Shown here in pieces: positions 25,310 through 38,235 of a stretch of 64,000 nucleotides of DNA. The notes under the pieces are model-generated. The model was not told the DNA's origin. It saw only the letters and a list, made by a program, of their open reading frames with translations, and did not search any database. The DNA is from Trogon surrucura (Eukaryota > Chordata > Aves > Trogoniformes > Trogonidae): the NCBI GenBank assembly GCA_020746105.1, contig CM036629.1, positions 5,424,501-5,488,500 of the forward strand. Direction: 5' to 3'. The first letter of the stretch is position 1. Every line of letters begins with the position of its first letter. The position numbers were made by a program, and so were the translations under genes.

Positions 25310-25698
25310 AAGCTCACTAGGGGAATGGAGGACCTGTTTTGGAAGAAGGAACTAAAGAAGACTTGGCTTGTTCAGCACAGGAGGAGAAAAACTGAGAGTA
25401 TGAATACATGAGGGAATAAATGCGACATATGGTAAAGAGGTATGTAAACTAAAGGGCAGTATTTGCTTATGAAAAAACAATGGGTCTAGACTGGCCGTGA
25501 ATGTATTCTGGCTGGAAATCAGAAGGTTTTTTAATTATATGAGGTTCTGGAAAAGCCTACAAGTGAGGTAGTGGGTTCAGAAAAAGAACAGCTGCTTTTA
25601 AGGTGGAGCTCAATACTTTTATGAAAAGGATTATGTAACGTGGTGCCTACGGACTGCATCTGATGACTCAGGAGATCCCTTCCAGTCCTGTGTTCTTA
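25310..25698 (+). mobile_element. old, diverged CR1 LINE fragment, sense
   Basis: Recognisable CR1 landmarks in order are AAGACTTGGCTTGTTCAGC, ATGAATACATGAGGGAATAAATG, CTAAAGGGCAGTATT, GGTCTAGACTGGCCGTGAAT, CTGGCTGGAAATCAGAAGG, GGTTCTGGAAAAGCCTAC and GAGATCCCTTCCAGTCCTGTG. No terminal octamer repeat survives. The divergence suggests an ancient subfamily, older than the copies at 8.3, 20.4, 48.2 and 56.6 kb. Confidence 0.82.
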
Positions 25699-25699
25699 A

Positions 25700-28600
25700 A
25701 TTTCCCTGAGCAATTCAAGTAAAAGAAAAAAATGTCAATTTTAAACAATTTGTAACTCGGCTCAGCCGGAGTGCAATTCAATGGGATAAAGAAAAGGCGC
25801 TTTTTTAGCTTAAGGGCATTTTGGTTTCTGCATTTCAAAGGCCTGTGGCAACCGTGGTAGATTGTCAAAATAATCGTAAGAATCTTTTAAAATACAAGGT
25901 TTTAGACGTTATAAATCTGGGATCTACCAATAGCAATAGTGTTCAATTTCTTTTTACAACTTTCTGGACATTCCCCCCTGACCTAGGGGAGGAGGAAGAA
26001 CAAACTCTGTTGTCATCATGTGTAGAGGGAAGGATCTGGTATAATCCATTCAAGGGAAAATTACTGCGCTAAGGTAAATCATCTGTGGCCCAAGACTGGT
26101 CTGTAGCCATTACATGTGCAGTACACAAGCTTTGTGGAACCCATGGCTGGACAAGAAGCTGTTAAGAAAAGTTCTTCTTCATTAATTTTGTGGTAAAATG
26201 CTTTATATAATTTACAGAGGAATGTTGTTATGGGTGCTAGGTCCGGGCTGTTGGTTCAGCAGCACTATGTTCTCCATGCCCATTACGCAGGCTTCCTTTA
26301 TTGACACATACAGCTTGTCACTGGTTGGAAATGCTGGAGAACTCTATATCAAGGCTGCAAAACCTGGGAGATGTTATGTATTAAACAATGTTCTTGTTTG
26401 CAAGCTTTTCTTTCAGTATTTGGGATTTTTTTTGTGCACTAGGCTCAGCAGAAACTCTTGCTTTGGCCTAGGTTGATCCCGACAAGCAGAATACAAATGG
26501 CTTTGTACTTGTGGATGAAGAGTCAGTTCATGAGGACACTTGGTATTGCCTCCTCAGTTTGGCTGAGTTTCTCGTGAGCCAAAAGTCTCTCCAAGATCGC
26601 AGTTCTCACCTGCAATCTTAGCAGCAAAACCTATCTGCGAAATAACTAATCAATGCCTTTTGTTCCTGGCCCAGTTGCATTTCTCATGAGTCAGCTCAAC
26701 CCACTCTGGGACCTCAGCAGCTATTTCTGTGTCCCAGAAGGGACGTGAGGATTGCAGGAAGCTTGCAGCATTGCTCTGCTACTGCTAACAAATTTATCAG
26801 TGTCAATGGTTTCCAGACTCTTAGTCTGAACATTAAAACTAGTAGTTGCAAGTAGGACATTTTTCATCAAAACTTTCTTTTTTTTGTTGGGAAGAAAATG
26901 GCTTTTCAATTAAATAGTGCTTTTGGGATGGAAGAAGAAGAACTTTTGTTGGTACATTTGTTTCTTTACTTAAAATTTGAAAACATTCAAATGTTCTCAA
27001 TTCTGATAATCAAACCCATGTTTTATACACATCTCCTTCCTGGATTTAATAAATTTTTTTTTTGTGTCTGTGATTAAAACTTTCCATGAAAGAAAAAATA
27101 CATCTTCCCAGCTGCCTCTGTTCTATACTGTTTGGGTTTTCACAGGTGGAGTTTGTCTGGGAGAGTCTTGAATCCTTTACAGCCACAATAAGTAGGGTAG
27201 AAAGTGCTTGTAATATTTGCTGAGTGACTATCCTTGCTCAATCTTAGCCAACACTTACAAAGTCACATTTCAAAAAAAGCAATAGAAGTTTAATGTTTTT
27301 GTTGTTCTGTAGAGTAGCGCTAGCATTTTCTATATTGGAAAGGTTACCTTTCTATGGGAAGAATATTCCAATTTTCAGCTAAAATGTGCTGAAAGAAGTC
27401 TGGTTTGTCTTTTAACATCCATTACTGAATATCTGAGTTCTGCAGAGAGCAGGAGGATACTATATGCTGCTAATGACTGACTGACCTTTGTATTAACACC
27501 ACTTCGAAGACAGTTTGGTGGCTTATGTCTTTAGCAAAATTAATAAATTCAGGGGTTCCACTAATGAGTATTTTGATTCGTAGTTCTGCTTTAAAACATA
27601 ATTATATGTTACTCATAATGTTGCTTACACTCTACTGTATTCTTTCTCTTCGTTCACAAGCTGGCCTGTGATGTAGCTGCATTTCCATTCTTTCTTTTAT
27701 CCCTAAAGCCACATCTTGAAATCAGTGGAGCCGCATCATTGCAACAGAAAAGTATTTGGCACTGCGTCGTCTGAGAGTCTTGTCTCTCCACACATTGTTC
27801 TTACTGTAGCTGCAAAACATATGTCCCATTACTTCTGTTCTGGAAATATCAAGTAAGATGTAGAATGTCAACTACAGCTGTTGGATGAGAGTGTAATGGC
27901 CGGGGAGTCCTCTGGAAGAAATGCTGAAACCTGAAGAACAGCTCTCCAGCTTTCCAGATGGTGTAAAACCAGATACAGGGTAGGCATTGGTTGTTTCCTG
28001 ATACAAAACTTAACATTTTCCTTTTAAAATGGTGAGATGTATCTCACCTTTTCTGTTTTAGAAGACTTATTTGAGAATACGCTGATACCTTTCTTGTTTT
28101 TTCCGTGTTAGCAAGTAAATCTCTCATTGAGCTTTCAGGCAAGTGAGAAGGTAGTTGTGCACTTAGATATTGACATTATTTTTGTGAGTAGTACCAGGAT
28201 AGAAAATTTTAATTCAGCTGCAGCTACTTAACCAAAACAATTTCTGTCAGGCCTTTCTTTCACACAGCTATACAGAACAGTAATGAGTCAGCAGGGCATC
28301 CTGAATGACTCAGCAGTTTATCTGATTAGGGGTATTCTAGCATAACTGGTGCAAAAGGCAGCAGAAATGAAAGTGTATGACTCCATTATCAGCCCTCCTT
28401 TCTTCAGTGCAGGCAAAATGTAATCCATCAGTTGTGACAGCTTCTGCATTCGCAATATACTGAGAGGAATCAGTTACGTGGGTCTTTCCAGCTCCGATCT
28501 CACCCCACGAAATCTTTGATGGCAATCTGGTCGGTTGTGTCTCTAGTGATCCTTCCTGCAGCAGTGATTGCTGTCAAACAGCTCTACCCGGGTCACACAC

Positions 28601-29130
28601 ACAATTTCTCACAAACGAGTATCAGTCATGTATTTGTGAGCATTATCGTTCATTTGTCTGCACAAGACAGGGAAACTCACGCACTCAAATGGATTTCATG
28701 CCTGTCAGTTTAATCACTTGTGTGTGGAGGTTCCAGCACTTCCAATCTGAAGTGATTTGGCTTTGAGCTGTGTGTGTACCGGAGTGCGTTTGTGTGTGGT
28801 GTGTACAGTCTGGCTATATGGCCTGGCTGGAAGTTGAAAACTAATTTCATGACTGATTCCATCTATTTTAATCATTGGTTCCAACAGATATATAATTTAT
28901 TTTAGCTTTATCCTAGTATTTCCTATTTAGGGTTGCTTCTCATTGTGTAGGCTAAACCAATGGTTCTGATCGACGAGGTCTCTCTTTTTTGCACTTGCTG
29001 CCTTTCTGCTACTGAGATCCAACATCACCGACACTTGCTCCGGAGGCTGTAGCCATGTCGCAAGGATGGCCAACTGCGTTAATCTCTTATGGGACAGAGT
29101 TTTCATTTTAGTCCACACCTTTTCATTTTA
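25700..29130. other. intergenic, no gene seen
   Basis: Single-copy AT-rich sequence. The largest open frames are about 90 codons (for example 26198-26476 plus) and are unrecognised. No repeats identified. Confidence 0.6.
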
Positions 29131-29600
29131 AAGGACACATGATGACATAAAGGATCAATAAATGGTTAATGCGTTTTATTTCCGGGGGGCAGAAAGAGCA
29201 GATTAAGAACCTCTATGAAAAGCAATTGTACTTTTTCAATGGTTACGGCTTTGCATTTCGACTTGGGGTGTTATTTATGCAATTGCCGTGTTCCCGTGGC
29301 TCCATCATAAATGAGTTGTGAAATTCAATAGTGTATCCTGGCCAGGTAAATAAATGGGGACGAAATATTATCGTGGCTTTCACATTTTGTATCCTGTGTG
29401 TTTTATCTCAGATAAATAGACTCAATAAATGTTACAGTATATGCACTCGTGCCACAAAAATTGCATTTGATTCCTAATGGGTCATAAAGTGCCTTTTGCA
29501 AACCTTCAAAGAAATATCAGTCTGTTCTATGGAAAATGTATTTCAGTGCTAAATTTATTTTATACTATTTTGCCCTCCTGAACTTATCCCTGTCTTAATT
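29130..29600. other. single-copy AT-rich block, possible conserved non-coding element
   Basis: Left of the LTR, this block lacks repeats and open frames. It has several homeodomain-like TAAT/ATTTA strings next to isolated CpGs (GGTTAATGCGTTTTATTTCC, GCATTTCGACTTGG, GGGACGAAATATTATCG). Its texture resembles conserved non-coding elements near developmental regulators, but conservation cannot be judged from one sequence. Confidence 0.2.
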
Positions 29601-29680
29601 TTCTAAACTAGATAGTAAAATTTATGGTTTGGGTTTGATCTGCCTTTTGATTATGAAGATTTTAATTCCACTGAAGTGAT

Positions 29681-29915
29681 TGTGCTGGTTTTGGCTGGTC
29701 TGGAGTTAATTTTCTTCACAGTAGCTGGTACAGGGCTGTGTTTGGGATTTGTGCTGGAAACAGCATTGATAATTTGGGGATGTTTTCCTTACGGCAGAGC
29801 AGTGCTTGCACCGAGTCAAGGCCTTTTCCCACCAACGAGGAGCCTGGGGGTGCACAAGAAGTTGGGAGGGGACACAGCTGGGACATCTCAAGGGGTGTTC
29901 CACATCCTAAAATGG
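29681..29915 (+). mobile_element. truncated avian endogenous retrovirus LTR (solo fragment)
   Basis: The segment begins TGTGCTGG and runs through GGAGTTAATTTTCTTCACAG, TTTGTGCTGGAAACAGC, CAGAGCAGTGCTTGCACC, GAGTCAAGGCC and GTGCACAAGAAGTTGGGAGG. I recognise these as the 5' (U3) part of an LTR family widespread in Neoaves, probably ERV class III (ERVL-like), though the class is from memory. The right part of the LTR is missing: similarity fades after about 29915 and no internal retroviral region or second LTR follows. The 120-codon open frame over it is repeat-derived. Confidence 0.75.
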
Positions 29916-32900
29916 ATTAACTGGAATGAGGATGCGAAAATAGAGGGTAGATGCAGCATCAGCTATAGTCCTGTGATTTTTGTTCACCTGAGTGAGAACT
30001 CAAAAGTTTTTGTTAATATAAGGGTAATCTTTATCTAAAGTAGGTTTAGGTCAATTATCTGACTATAATCACAATTTAATGCATTGCTGCTTAAAGTCAG
30101 CTTGGGAAGTTACAGAAAAGCTGGAAGTCTGACTCTGTGAAGTAGCATTCCATAACTGATAACAGTGAGATAAGCTTGTTTCATCAAAACCCAGAATTTT
30201 ATAGATGTGGCTCAGGAAAGGAGAAGAGCTGTTTGTTCTGAGTAGAGTATGGCACACACTGATGTAGCCAAATGTGGAGCTACATGTAGATGATAGTCCT
30301 GCACATTTATTTTAGTATTTAGAATGATGCAGTTCCAGATGCTTCCATTTACGTATAATGGGAAGTTCTTGTACGTTGCGGAGGCAAGGCTAGTACGCAA
30401 TTTCTCTTAGTTGTTCCATGCAGGCTAATACAAGAATAACTAGTTAATGCTTGCAAGATGTCAGTAAATCTCAGCTGTGCAATATTAAAATTGTAGAATC
30501 TAACTCAGTTACGATACGTTGTATTTATATTATTAGATATGTGTTACTGAGGATTACATGTGCATTATAGCTATGGTCTTTGAATCATTTCTGATCATCA
30601 TAAATCTTAGAGCTAAAGAAAACGAGTGGCTAAAGTGGCAGCGTAGTGAAGCTGAAGCTGACGTCTCTGGCTGCACTCCATCCAGAATGCCAGGAAACTC
30701 CAAGCAAGTTCTTTTGACTTGTATTGGTTTGTATAAAGTTATTTAATGCTCAGGGTTTGCTGATACTGAGTAAGAATATGAAACATGTAGTGGTACTTGG
30801 CTAAAAATTTGTCAAAACCAGTGAAATGACCTCCTGTCAGCATTACCATGGCTACCCCTTAGACCTGGTGTTAGCTCAGGGAAGCATTAGGAACCCATCC
30901 CCTCCCAGCAAAGTCTCTGGAAGACTTCCCATCAGTTGAAATGGGATTGAGCCAGATCCTTTGGCTGGAACACCCAAGTGTATTCTTCAAGCAGTAACTT
31001 TCAGTAAGTGACAGGAAAATTACATAGCAAAAAGGCAGGGGAATATACTTGGGAGGCCAGTGTGTTCACCTTCAGGTTAAAACTTTTGATCAGAAAATTT
31101 AAATCTAAAGGAGTTAATTATCCTGTTCAATCAGCTCAGGTGTCCAAAATGGAGTCTCAGACAAAGTCTGTAGAGCGATAAAATTAAAACAGTAAAAAAA
31201 ATCCATCAGCAAACACTGACAACTGAGCCTACCTTGAACCTGTTCACCCATTTGCTATTCCCCAGGAGCTCTCAAAAGAAGGTTTCCAGGGTTGCTGCCA
31301 TCACTATTGCTCTTTAGGGAGAGCGATGATTTACTGGAGTGGCTGTTGCTAGATGTGAGCTGTTCACCACACAAGAGTAATTTGTTTAAAGCTTGTCAGA
31401 AGTTCACCATTTTAATAAGAGGGAGATCCGTGTAACCTGCAATTAAAGATTTAGGTGTTACACACTTTTCTATGTCTTACATGTGTATTCTAGAAATAAT
31501 TTATGTACAAAAAAGTGTCTTGAACTGACTCCCCTGAGGCCAGTGACATATGTCCCATTCCCTTAGTGAGGTTAAGACTTGGTGAGAGAGAGCGATTAAA
31601 ATCAAAATTAAAAAGTGAATTGTAGGGAGACTTGTGTCCTCTCCAGACACGATGTAGTAACTGTTGTTCTGTGAAGAGTAAAACGATTGTCAGAGACACT
31701 GATATTTTTCTAAAAAGCAATGGAAGCAATGTGGGTTTTTTTCTTGTTTAAAGATCTTTTTATTTTCGGTCGCAAAGTGTTGGAGAGACTCTTGCTTTTT
31801 CTTCAGAAAACAAGTCTCTCACCTTAGTCCACATGCCTCTGCACGTGGGGCTTCACAAAACATGCCCGTGTGGATCCAAGTGGACACGGTGCCTGGGCAG
31901 GAGAAGAGGTCTTACACAGAGCCGTTCAGGAGTACGCGCAAGCCCTCTGAATGGAGTGGCAGACCTTTCGTCACCACAGCAATCCGCCAGACACGCTTTT
32001 ATGTTCTTAACAAGTCCTGAAAATGTCAGTGACTCAAAATCTCTTGTGTAAAGTGCTCTGACTAAAAGAGTTTATGAGGTGTATAATGTCCCATGTTCTA
32101 TTCTTCTTAACTACCGGATTGACTTTTGCAGCTCAAATGAAAACTGACGTGCTGGGTCTTCTGACACATCGGCAACTAAATATCTCTCAAGGGCTGAGAC
32201 CGATGCGTTTCCAAACTCTGCCCCACCTTTGTACAGCTTAAATGCATAATATACAGGGAGGTCAGGGAACTCCAAGTTTTAAAAAACAAGTTTAGAACCC
32301 TGTTATGTTTGGTTAATTTGATCATACTTCCTTCTTCTATTTTAATAGGCAAAATACAAGCTGCTGTGCTGAATTTTCTGACCCGATAGACAGGCAATTT
32401 ATTGGTATTTCCAGTCATTAATAAGGGGCTTTATGTGAGGTAACAGAACAATCGCTGCTTTTGCGCTGTAAACATTTGTTACATCTCCTTAGAAAGATTT
32501 GCCAACTGTAGTTTCTAAGTCGTTAATTGCTTTTTTCAAGAGCAGTGTTTCTCTGGGCTTGCCTTTCTTTTTCAGTGTAGACAGGTCTGAGAGTCTTGAA
32601 GCTTTCCCTCATTAAATTGTTAAGAGTTTCATGCAGGTTTGGTGAAAAGCCTGTCTCTCATTGCTATAGCTAATAGTTTCAAACTGCATATATTGCATTT
32701 CAGATAGATGTGGATGGAGAAATTTCAGAAGTGTCATATTGCATTACAGTGTGAAATTCCGTGAAAGCTAAAGCACACAGAAAAATTGCATTGTCTTCCC
32801 CATCGTTTAGATTCAAGAAAGAAAGAGCTCAGAAAAGTGTCAAAACTCAGTAAACTCCATATTAAATATAATGAGCTTTTGGCTTTGGTACTGCCAGAAT

Positions 32901-33317
32901 CACTGGCAGATGGAAACGTTGTTTAAAACCTTCACAGAATCCTTCTCCTATTTTCTAGCTTAAGTTTTTTTCAGGAGTGTTTAATTCACCTGGAAGTTTG
33001 TTGTTAATTCAATGCTGTCATATAGCTTAAAAAGACATTCACAGTACTTAGCTTTCTAATGTACTTCAGTCATCAATCATAAACCTCGGGCTTCAGTCTG
33101 CTAGGCTGAACCTAAGTTCATTTAGTTTTCTTGTGGAAGATAAGCTCTGCCTTTCCCATTCATCTTAGTAATGATTTTCTGCGCTTGATCCAGTTTGCAT
33201 TCATTTTTCTCCAGTGGGGGTTGCTGAGGCTGTGCATAACGCTGGGACAGCAGTGATTCCAGTATCTCGTGCAGTGGCAAAATAGAAATCTTTCACCCGC
33301 TGTCCCCTAAGCTTGAG
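29916..33317. other. intergenic, no gene seen
   Basis: Single-copy sequence right of the LTR fragment. No frame above about 80 codons and no repeat or RNA gene is recognised. Confidence 0.6.
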
Positions 33318-33399
33318 TCACAGACTCACTGAATTGTTGAAATTGGAAGAGACGTCTGGAGAAATTATCCTCCAACCCTACTGCTCAAAGCAGGGTCAG
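33318..33399 (-). mobile_element. short old CR1 3' fragment
   Basis: TCACAGACTCACTGAATTG, TTGGAAGAGACGTCTGGAG and CTGCTCAAAGCAGGGTCAG are a degraded antisense CR1 3' end of about 80 bases. The family's conserved TCATCTAGTCC stretch is mutated. It is followed by a short local duplication of ATATCAGTCAG. Confidence 0.78.
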
Positions 33400-33699
33400 A
33401 ATATCAGTCAGTTGAATATCAGTCAGCTCGGTATGTCAGCTTAATACTCAGTAGTGGTCCAAAAAATAAAAAACAAAGAAGAAAATTGGATATTGAGAAA
33501 AATATAAACAAACCAGAAAGCATTATAATATCACTGCATGTTGAGCACTTTAATCCATAACACTGTGTATGAAGTTCTAGTTCTGTGCCTCAGAGGAAAT
33601 GCCGGTAAATGACGGAAATGATAGAAATCCGTAAAGTCGTGGTGACATGGAAAAAGCGAGGAGGAGATTGCTCACTGTCTGTACGAAATGGAAGTAGCA

Positions 33700-33885
33700 G
33701 CAGGCAGGTTCAGAAAAGCGAAAGAAGATGCTCCTTTAAAGCCGTGGGATTCTGTGATTCAGCTGTGGAACTCTCCGCCACAGGACGCTGTTGGTAACAA
33801 AAGTTTTCATTAGTTCAAAAAGCAATTGGACAAATTTATGAAAGACAAAATCACTTAACAGCTCTTTAATAAGAGACACAATCTC
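33700..33885 (+). mobile_element. old CR1 LINE fragment, sense
   Basis: CAGCTGTGGAACTCTCCGCC, ACAGGACGCTGTTGG, TTCAAAAAGCAATTGGACAA and TTTATGAAAGACAAAA match the sense CR1 motif series of an older subfamily. The left boundary is uncertain because the sequence before 33740 is strongly diverged. No octamer end is visible. Confidence 0.72.
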
Positions 33886-35001
33886 TGGCTTAGGAGTCTG
33901 GAAAAGTGTTCTGGGGAACACTCATTGCCTGCCAGGCGTGTTCTTTGCACTGCGTGGGATAGCGTGCACAGCTTTTAAAGGCTCTTGTTTGTAATTTAGA
34001 GTGAAGTTAGATTTCAGATCCTGTGTCAGTATCATTTCTCCTTAGAGCTCTAATTTCTGGAGACCAGACACAGTGAAAAGGTCTGCCAAAGACCACCATT
34101 TTTATCTAATGCAAGAGTATAATGGGCCTGCTACTTGTTCTCTTTCACCATTATTATTTTATTGAGTTAATAAGGGCACCTCTAATTTATAACAGGGGAA
34201 AAGAAGGAGGACCGCTATTGTCTCTTAAGAGAGACATCTTATAAAGACATCACTAGGCACAAGAAAGGTGTATTTCCACCCAAATATACATGTTTTCTGA
34301 GATACTTCAATTTGCTGAGATTTGTGTCATCCATAAGAAATGGGAAAATTGCACGTGCTGGTCATGTTCTGAGTTGGCCTGAAAAAATCAGAGTAAAAGG
34401 TGATGAAGTTAATGGCTGAGGGCTAAATTCTCCTTCGTTTGAACATGTCTTCATGGGTTTTACAAAGGCTGAATATTGTAATATTTAATGATCACCTAGG
34501 AGTCACATTTGCCAAGAATGAGGACTGAATATTCTTATTAATTGCACGAGTGGTCAGATATAGCTGCTGTCACCCAGTCTTTTCAAAGACAGTTCATTCG
34601 GAGCGCTCTCCAAGGCGCGGCAGGAGCGCGAGCTCGCTCCTTCCTGTTACAGCAGCTCCTAATCGTGGCCGTCTTCTACTGGTAACTTGCTAGCTGGCCT
34701 ACAGAAATGGCATTTTCAGCAAGTGTTTATGCCTTCAACTTTTGTAAATATAGTGGAGTAGTGTCTTCAGCTTTAACCTCTTGATAATCTTGTGGGAGTG
34801 AATAACATTTTTTGACTGAAACCTGTGTAATGCGACCTGATCCTCCTGCTTTTTCTCAGGGAAATGTCCTGCTCAGCTGTACTTACAGTTATCAAGCCGG
34901 GTAAATAGCTACTTCTGTTTCAAGACAGCTATTCCAGAAGTTTGCCTTTAAAGCTGGTGGGAATACTTTTTTGGTTTTATTTTGGGGAAAAAAAAAGTAA
35001 A

Positions 35002-35028
35002 CCAACCCCTGACATTCTGTGATTCTGT
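35002..35028 (+). mobile_element. 27-bp CR1 3' tip
   Basis: Only the last bases of a CR1 (CCAACCCCTGACATTCTGTG, then ATTCTGT) are present, preceded by an A run. It is identical over this stretch to the end of the 20.4-kb copy. It is best explained as an extremely 5'-truncated insertion. Confidence 0.75.
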
Positions 35029-35029
35029 A

Positions 35030-37640
35030 AATGGTGAAAACCCAGAAAACGTTCAGTCAGAAAGTTTTAGTTTCAAACCTCAAGTTTTGAACTAGAAATG
35101 CTTCCAGGGTCCCTTATTTCTGCTGTTGCCTTCTTAGTGTTATGCTTCAGTTTTCCTTTCAGGGAAGTACAAGATGCTGAAACTACAGCTCTGGTCCAGA
35201 AGCATAATGAAACTTCAAGCCCTCTGCATATTTCCCAGATACGGTTTGGTTTTTTTTTTTTTTTATGAATCAGTATTTTTCCAAGGAAAGCCAACACTTT
35301 ATGGAAAAAAAAACGTACTTCTTTTAAAACCAGATGTAGCCATCCACTTTATGGAAGGATAGAGAAAAGAGTTGCCTTGCTTCCGTTCTAGGTATTTTCC
35401 TGTCACACTTGGAGTTGGGCAGATTGCTTCTTACCGGGCTAATCTGTGATTCCTTGGGTGCAGCGTTTCCTGTAGCTTATCGGATGGAACCGCTCTAGTT
35501 GTACATCTCCTGATGAGCAGGGGGCTCTTCCGTAATTCCTGTTTTCACTGTTTTCTGGTCATCATCAGTGGAAATTGTCCAGAGCCAGTCCAGCAGCTTC
35601 TCCCAAGTCATGTCGCTTGTTTTCTGCCGAGGGTCTTATAATAATGGCTTTTCACTGTTTGCCCGTTCCAGCAATTATTTCCTGGTTTCTAGCCAAACAG
35701 TGATTCACACAGCCTGTAAAGGTTTCATTCCACTTCTGTTTTCAGTTTCCAACTTTCTGATGTTTTCCTGCAATTTTACTACCTTTTTTCCTTCCCTTAT
35801 AACCTCCTCCCTCATTCAGTTTGCCATCATATGTTTACTTCTTCACCTCTACCTTGTATGCTGTTAGAACAGAGCTTTGCTGGGGAGTTTAGAGGCTACA
35901 GCAGCTTGCTTTTAATTCTTCTTTGCTCTTCAAGACTTCCCACATTTAGCATGGAGTTTTAATTTGCTCATATTCTCTTCTGTAAGGAAAAGATTTTTTC
36001 TCTTGCAGCAAAAGACATTTTGACATGGGGCTGTTGTTTAATGCGTGGTCTCGACTGTGCAGAAGAACACAAAGAAGAGGTAATTTTTGCAAGATCTTTT
36101 TTATGAGGCCTTGTACCCAGCAATGAAGGTTGGAACTGGTGTTGACAAGTAACAGTACAACATAGTTTTTTGCTTCTTTGCTCTGTTTAAGAAGCAGGAC
36201 TCACTTGTATGCAAATAGCAGCAAGATGTTTTCAATTAAAAAGGAATAATGATGCTGTTCTGTTCGGGAAACAAAATTGTTTTCTAGAATTGATAATGAA
36301 TCACAGAAGGTATCTTAATAAACACTTGTGCTAAAGTGTAAGGCCAGAGCTTTTAAATGCTATGACCTTGCATTCAGAAGTAACGTTTGATTATTAAATA
36401 CAATTTTTACCATGAGCTAATTTTGTCACACTTTGTTGATGACTGAAAAATGCAATATCAATCTCTCTTCCACGACCTGTGAGAAATGCAATATAAGTAA
36501 GCTGATTATAAGGGCTTATTTATACCAAGCCATCTGACATGAAGTTGTACAGTCTATGGAAAAATTGCTGAACTTGACTCATTCTGACTCTGTAGAATAT
36601 TGAAAGATATAGGTAGAGAAAGAGTATGAAAATGTGAATCTACAGTTTGTATCCAGTGCTGGGGAGAAAATACATTTAAATAAATTAGTAAATGAAGGAG
36701 AAACAGTAGTTTGTAGTGCTGTATGAGTAGGAAAAAAGGTGTTATTATTCATGATACTGTTTCAATTTTGTGTTTCACCAAACACAATATTTTTCTATTT
36801 TTTACTTTTTTTTTACTGTTGAAGGTTTACATTCCACGTACAAATGAAAATCAAAGAGGGAGGAGAGAGGGAAAACTATTATTTATTTAGGAAAATATTT
36901 GTATATTTGTGTATCTGCTGTCCAGATGAGAACTGATCTGTAGACCAAGCACGACGACTCATTTGTAATTGATGTTCTAGACTTCTAGTTGGATTTCCAC
37001 ACTTCCACAAGCATAAATTTTTTTTTTAAGAAGCCAGATATCTTCCTGAAGACATATATAAAGAGAATTTATTTAAGCTCTAGAAGTTTTTGGGTTACGG
37101 TTTTTAAAATCCCCTTCAGAGGACTCTTTGTGCACACTCCCATTCCAGTGTGCGTGAACGGTTGTGCGTCGTTGTTGCCTGCTTGTTGAACCGGAGTCTC
37201 TCTGAGCAGCGGTGCCCTGAACGGCTGCATTCCTTTAGCTTTTTTCACCTCCAGCATAGTTGTAATATATGATAATTTTTCACCCTCTTGCCTAATAAAT
37301 ATACAGTACGCATGTACAAAGGTATATCCAGTTGTATATATTGCAGCTCACCACTCTTCTCTCTGGTCTTGGAGAAAGAATTTGTAGCAAATTACCCATC
37401 GTGTGTCTGGGCTTTCCTGCTGGGAGAAGGGAAGTAACGGAATATTGCTCTGCCCATCCCTGTTTCTTGAAACCAGGAATTTTTAACACCAGAATGTTCT
37501 ATTGGAGAAATATGATTTCACAGACATCTGGAGTGACTTGTTACCCCCACTTCAGAAATTTTGGTAGTGGCACTGGCTTTCAGGGGACCCCACTTCATTG
37601 CTGCCCAAGTAACTTTTGAGCGCAGAGTGAGAAGCGTCTC
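35030..37640. other. intergenic, no gene seen
   Basis: AT-rich single-copy DNA with a T14 run at 35251-35264. A 99-codon plus frame (35568-35867) lies in pyrimidine-rich sequence and shows no domain. The block 36300-36560 looks like slowly evolving non-coding sequence in texture only. Confidence 0.55.
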
Positions 37641-37755
37641 TAAACAGTGAGTCCAGGTGAGCACTGTGCTTTCTCAGTGCGAGGGTCACGGCTTCGAGTC
37701 TTATTTACTAAAGCTTGAAGTATTGAGCCCTGTTCTACTACTCCAGTATTACTTT

Positions 37756-37780
37756 AAAAAAAAAAAAAAAAAAAAAAAAA
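37756..37780 (+). repeat. A25 homopolymer
   Basis: Twenty-five consecutive adenines follow TACTTT. The sequence just left has no recognisable retrocopy, although a weak tRNA B-box-like string (GGCTTCGAGTC, near 37690-37700) precedes it by about 60 bases. It is most simply a length-variable microsatellite. Confidence 0.85.
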
Positions 37781-37789
37781 GAAAGAGAA

Positions 37790-38235
37790 CCTTTTGCTGT
37801 TGGCTCCATGTCCCTCCGTGTCCCGTCTCACTGCAGTGGTTCACCTCAGCTGTCATCGCTGCGGTCAGGTGGGGCCAGATGCTGCGGCACGTGGGCTCAC
37901 CCAGAACCCGAGTGAGCCCCGTAGTACCTGCAGAGGCTGGACGGTCAGTAACAAAACTTGTTAGTACCTTTGGTGCTTTTGCAATTACTTATTTCTTTAC
38001 TGTCAATATGATTATTTTCAACTGAGTCAGAACCTAATGAAACGAGGGATGTCTCTGGAAGACGTTTTTCCAGGCCTGGGCGGGCGGTAGCAGTTCCTGA
38101 AGCAGAGCAAGCGCTGGTGTGGGTTCGGTCCGTGGCGGAGTGACGGCACCCCTGCCCCAGGCGAGGCTCCCCTTGGCACAGGAGCCTTCCTGCCCTCACC
38201 CCCCGTTCCCTCCCTGTGGCGTGCTGGGGTCTGGA
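37790..38235. other. GC-rich patch between A25 and repeat copy 2
   Basis: This stretch has two GC-richer lobes (37790-37945 and 38045-38230) separated by the AT-rich repeat copy 1. The second lobe contains CCTGGGCGGGCGGTAGC and GTCCGTGGCGGAGTGACGG. A 112-codon minus frame crosses it without recognisable homology. Confidence 0.35.
37945..38045 (+). repeat. diverged direct repeat, copy 1
   Basis: Two blocks match copy 2: TCAGTAACAAAACTT at 37945 and AATATGATTATTTTCAAC followed by GAG, AGAA and CTAATGAAA from 38005. The second block keeps roughly 35 of 40 positions. The spacing between blocks differs by about 11 bases from copy 2. The family, if dispersed, is not one I recognise. Confidence 0.6.

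Noticed and set aside
29676..30038. 120-codon plus frame near 29.7 kb
   Set aside because: It lies mostly on the LTR fragment and is repeat-derived.
37640..37780. tRNA-derived SINE ending in the A25 run
   Set aside because: A B-box-like string is present, but there is no A box or tRNA-like stem, so the A run is treated as a simple repeat.
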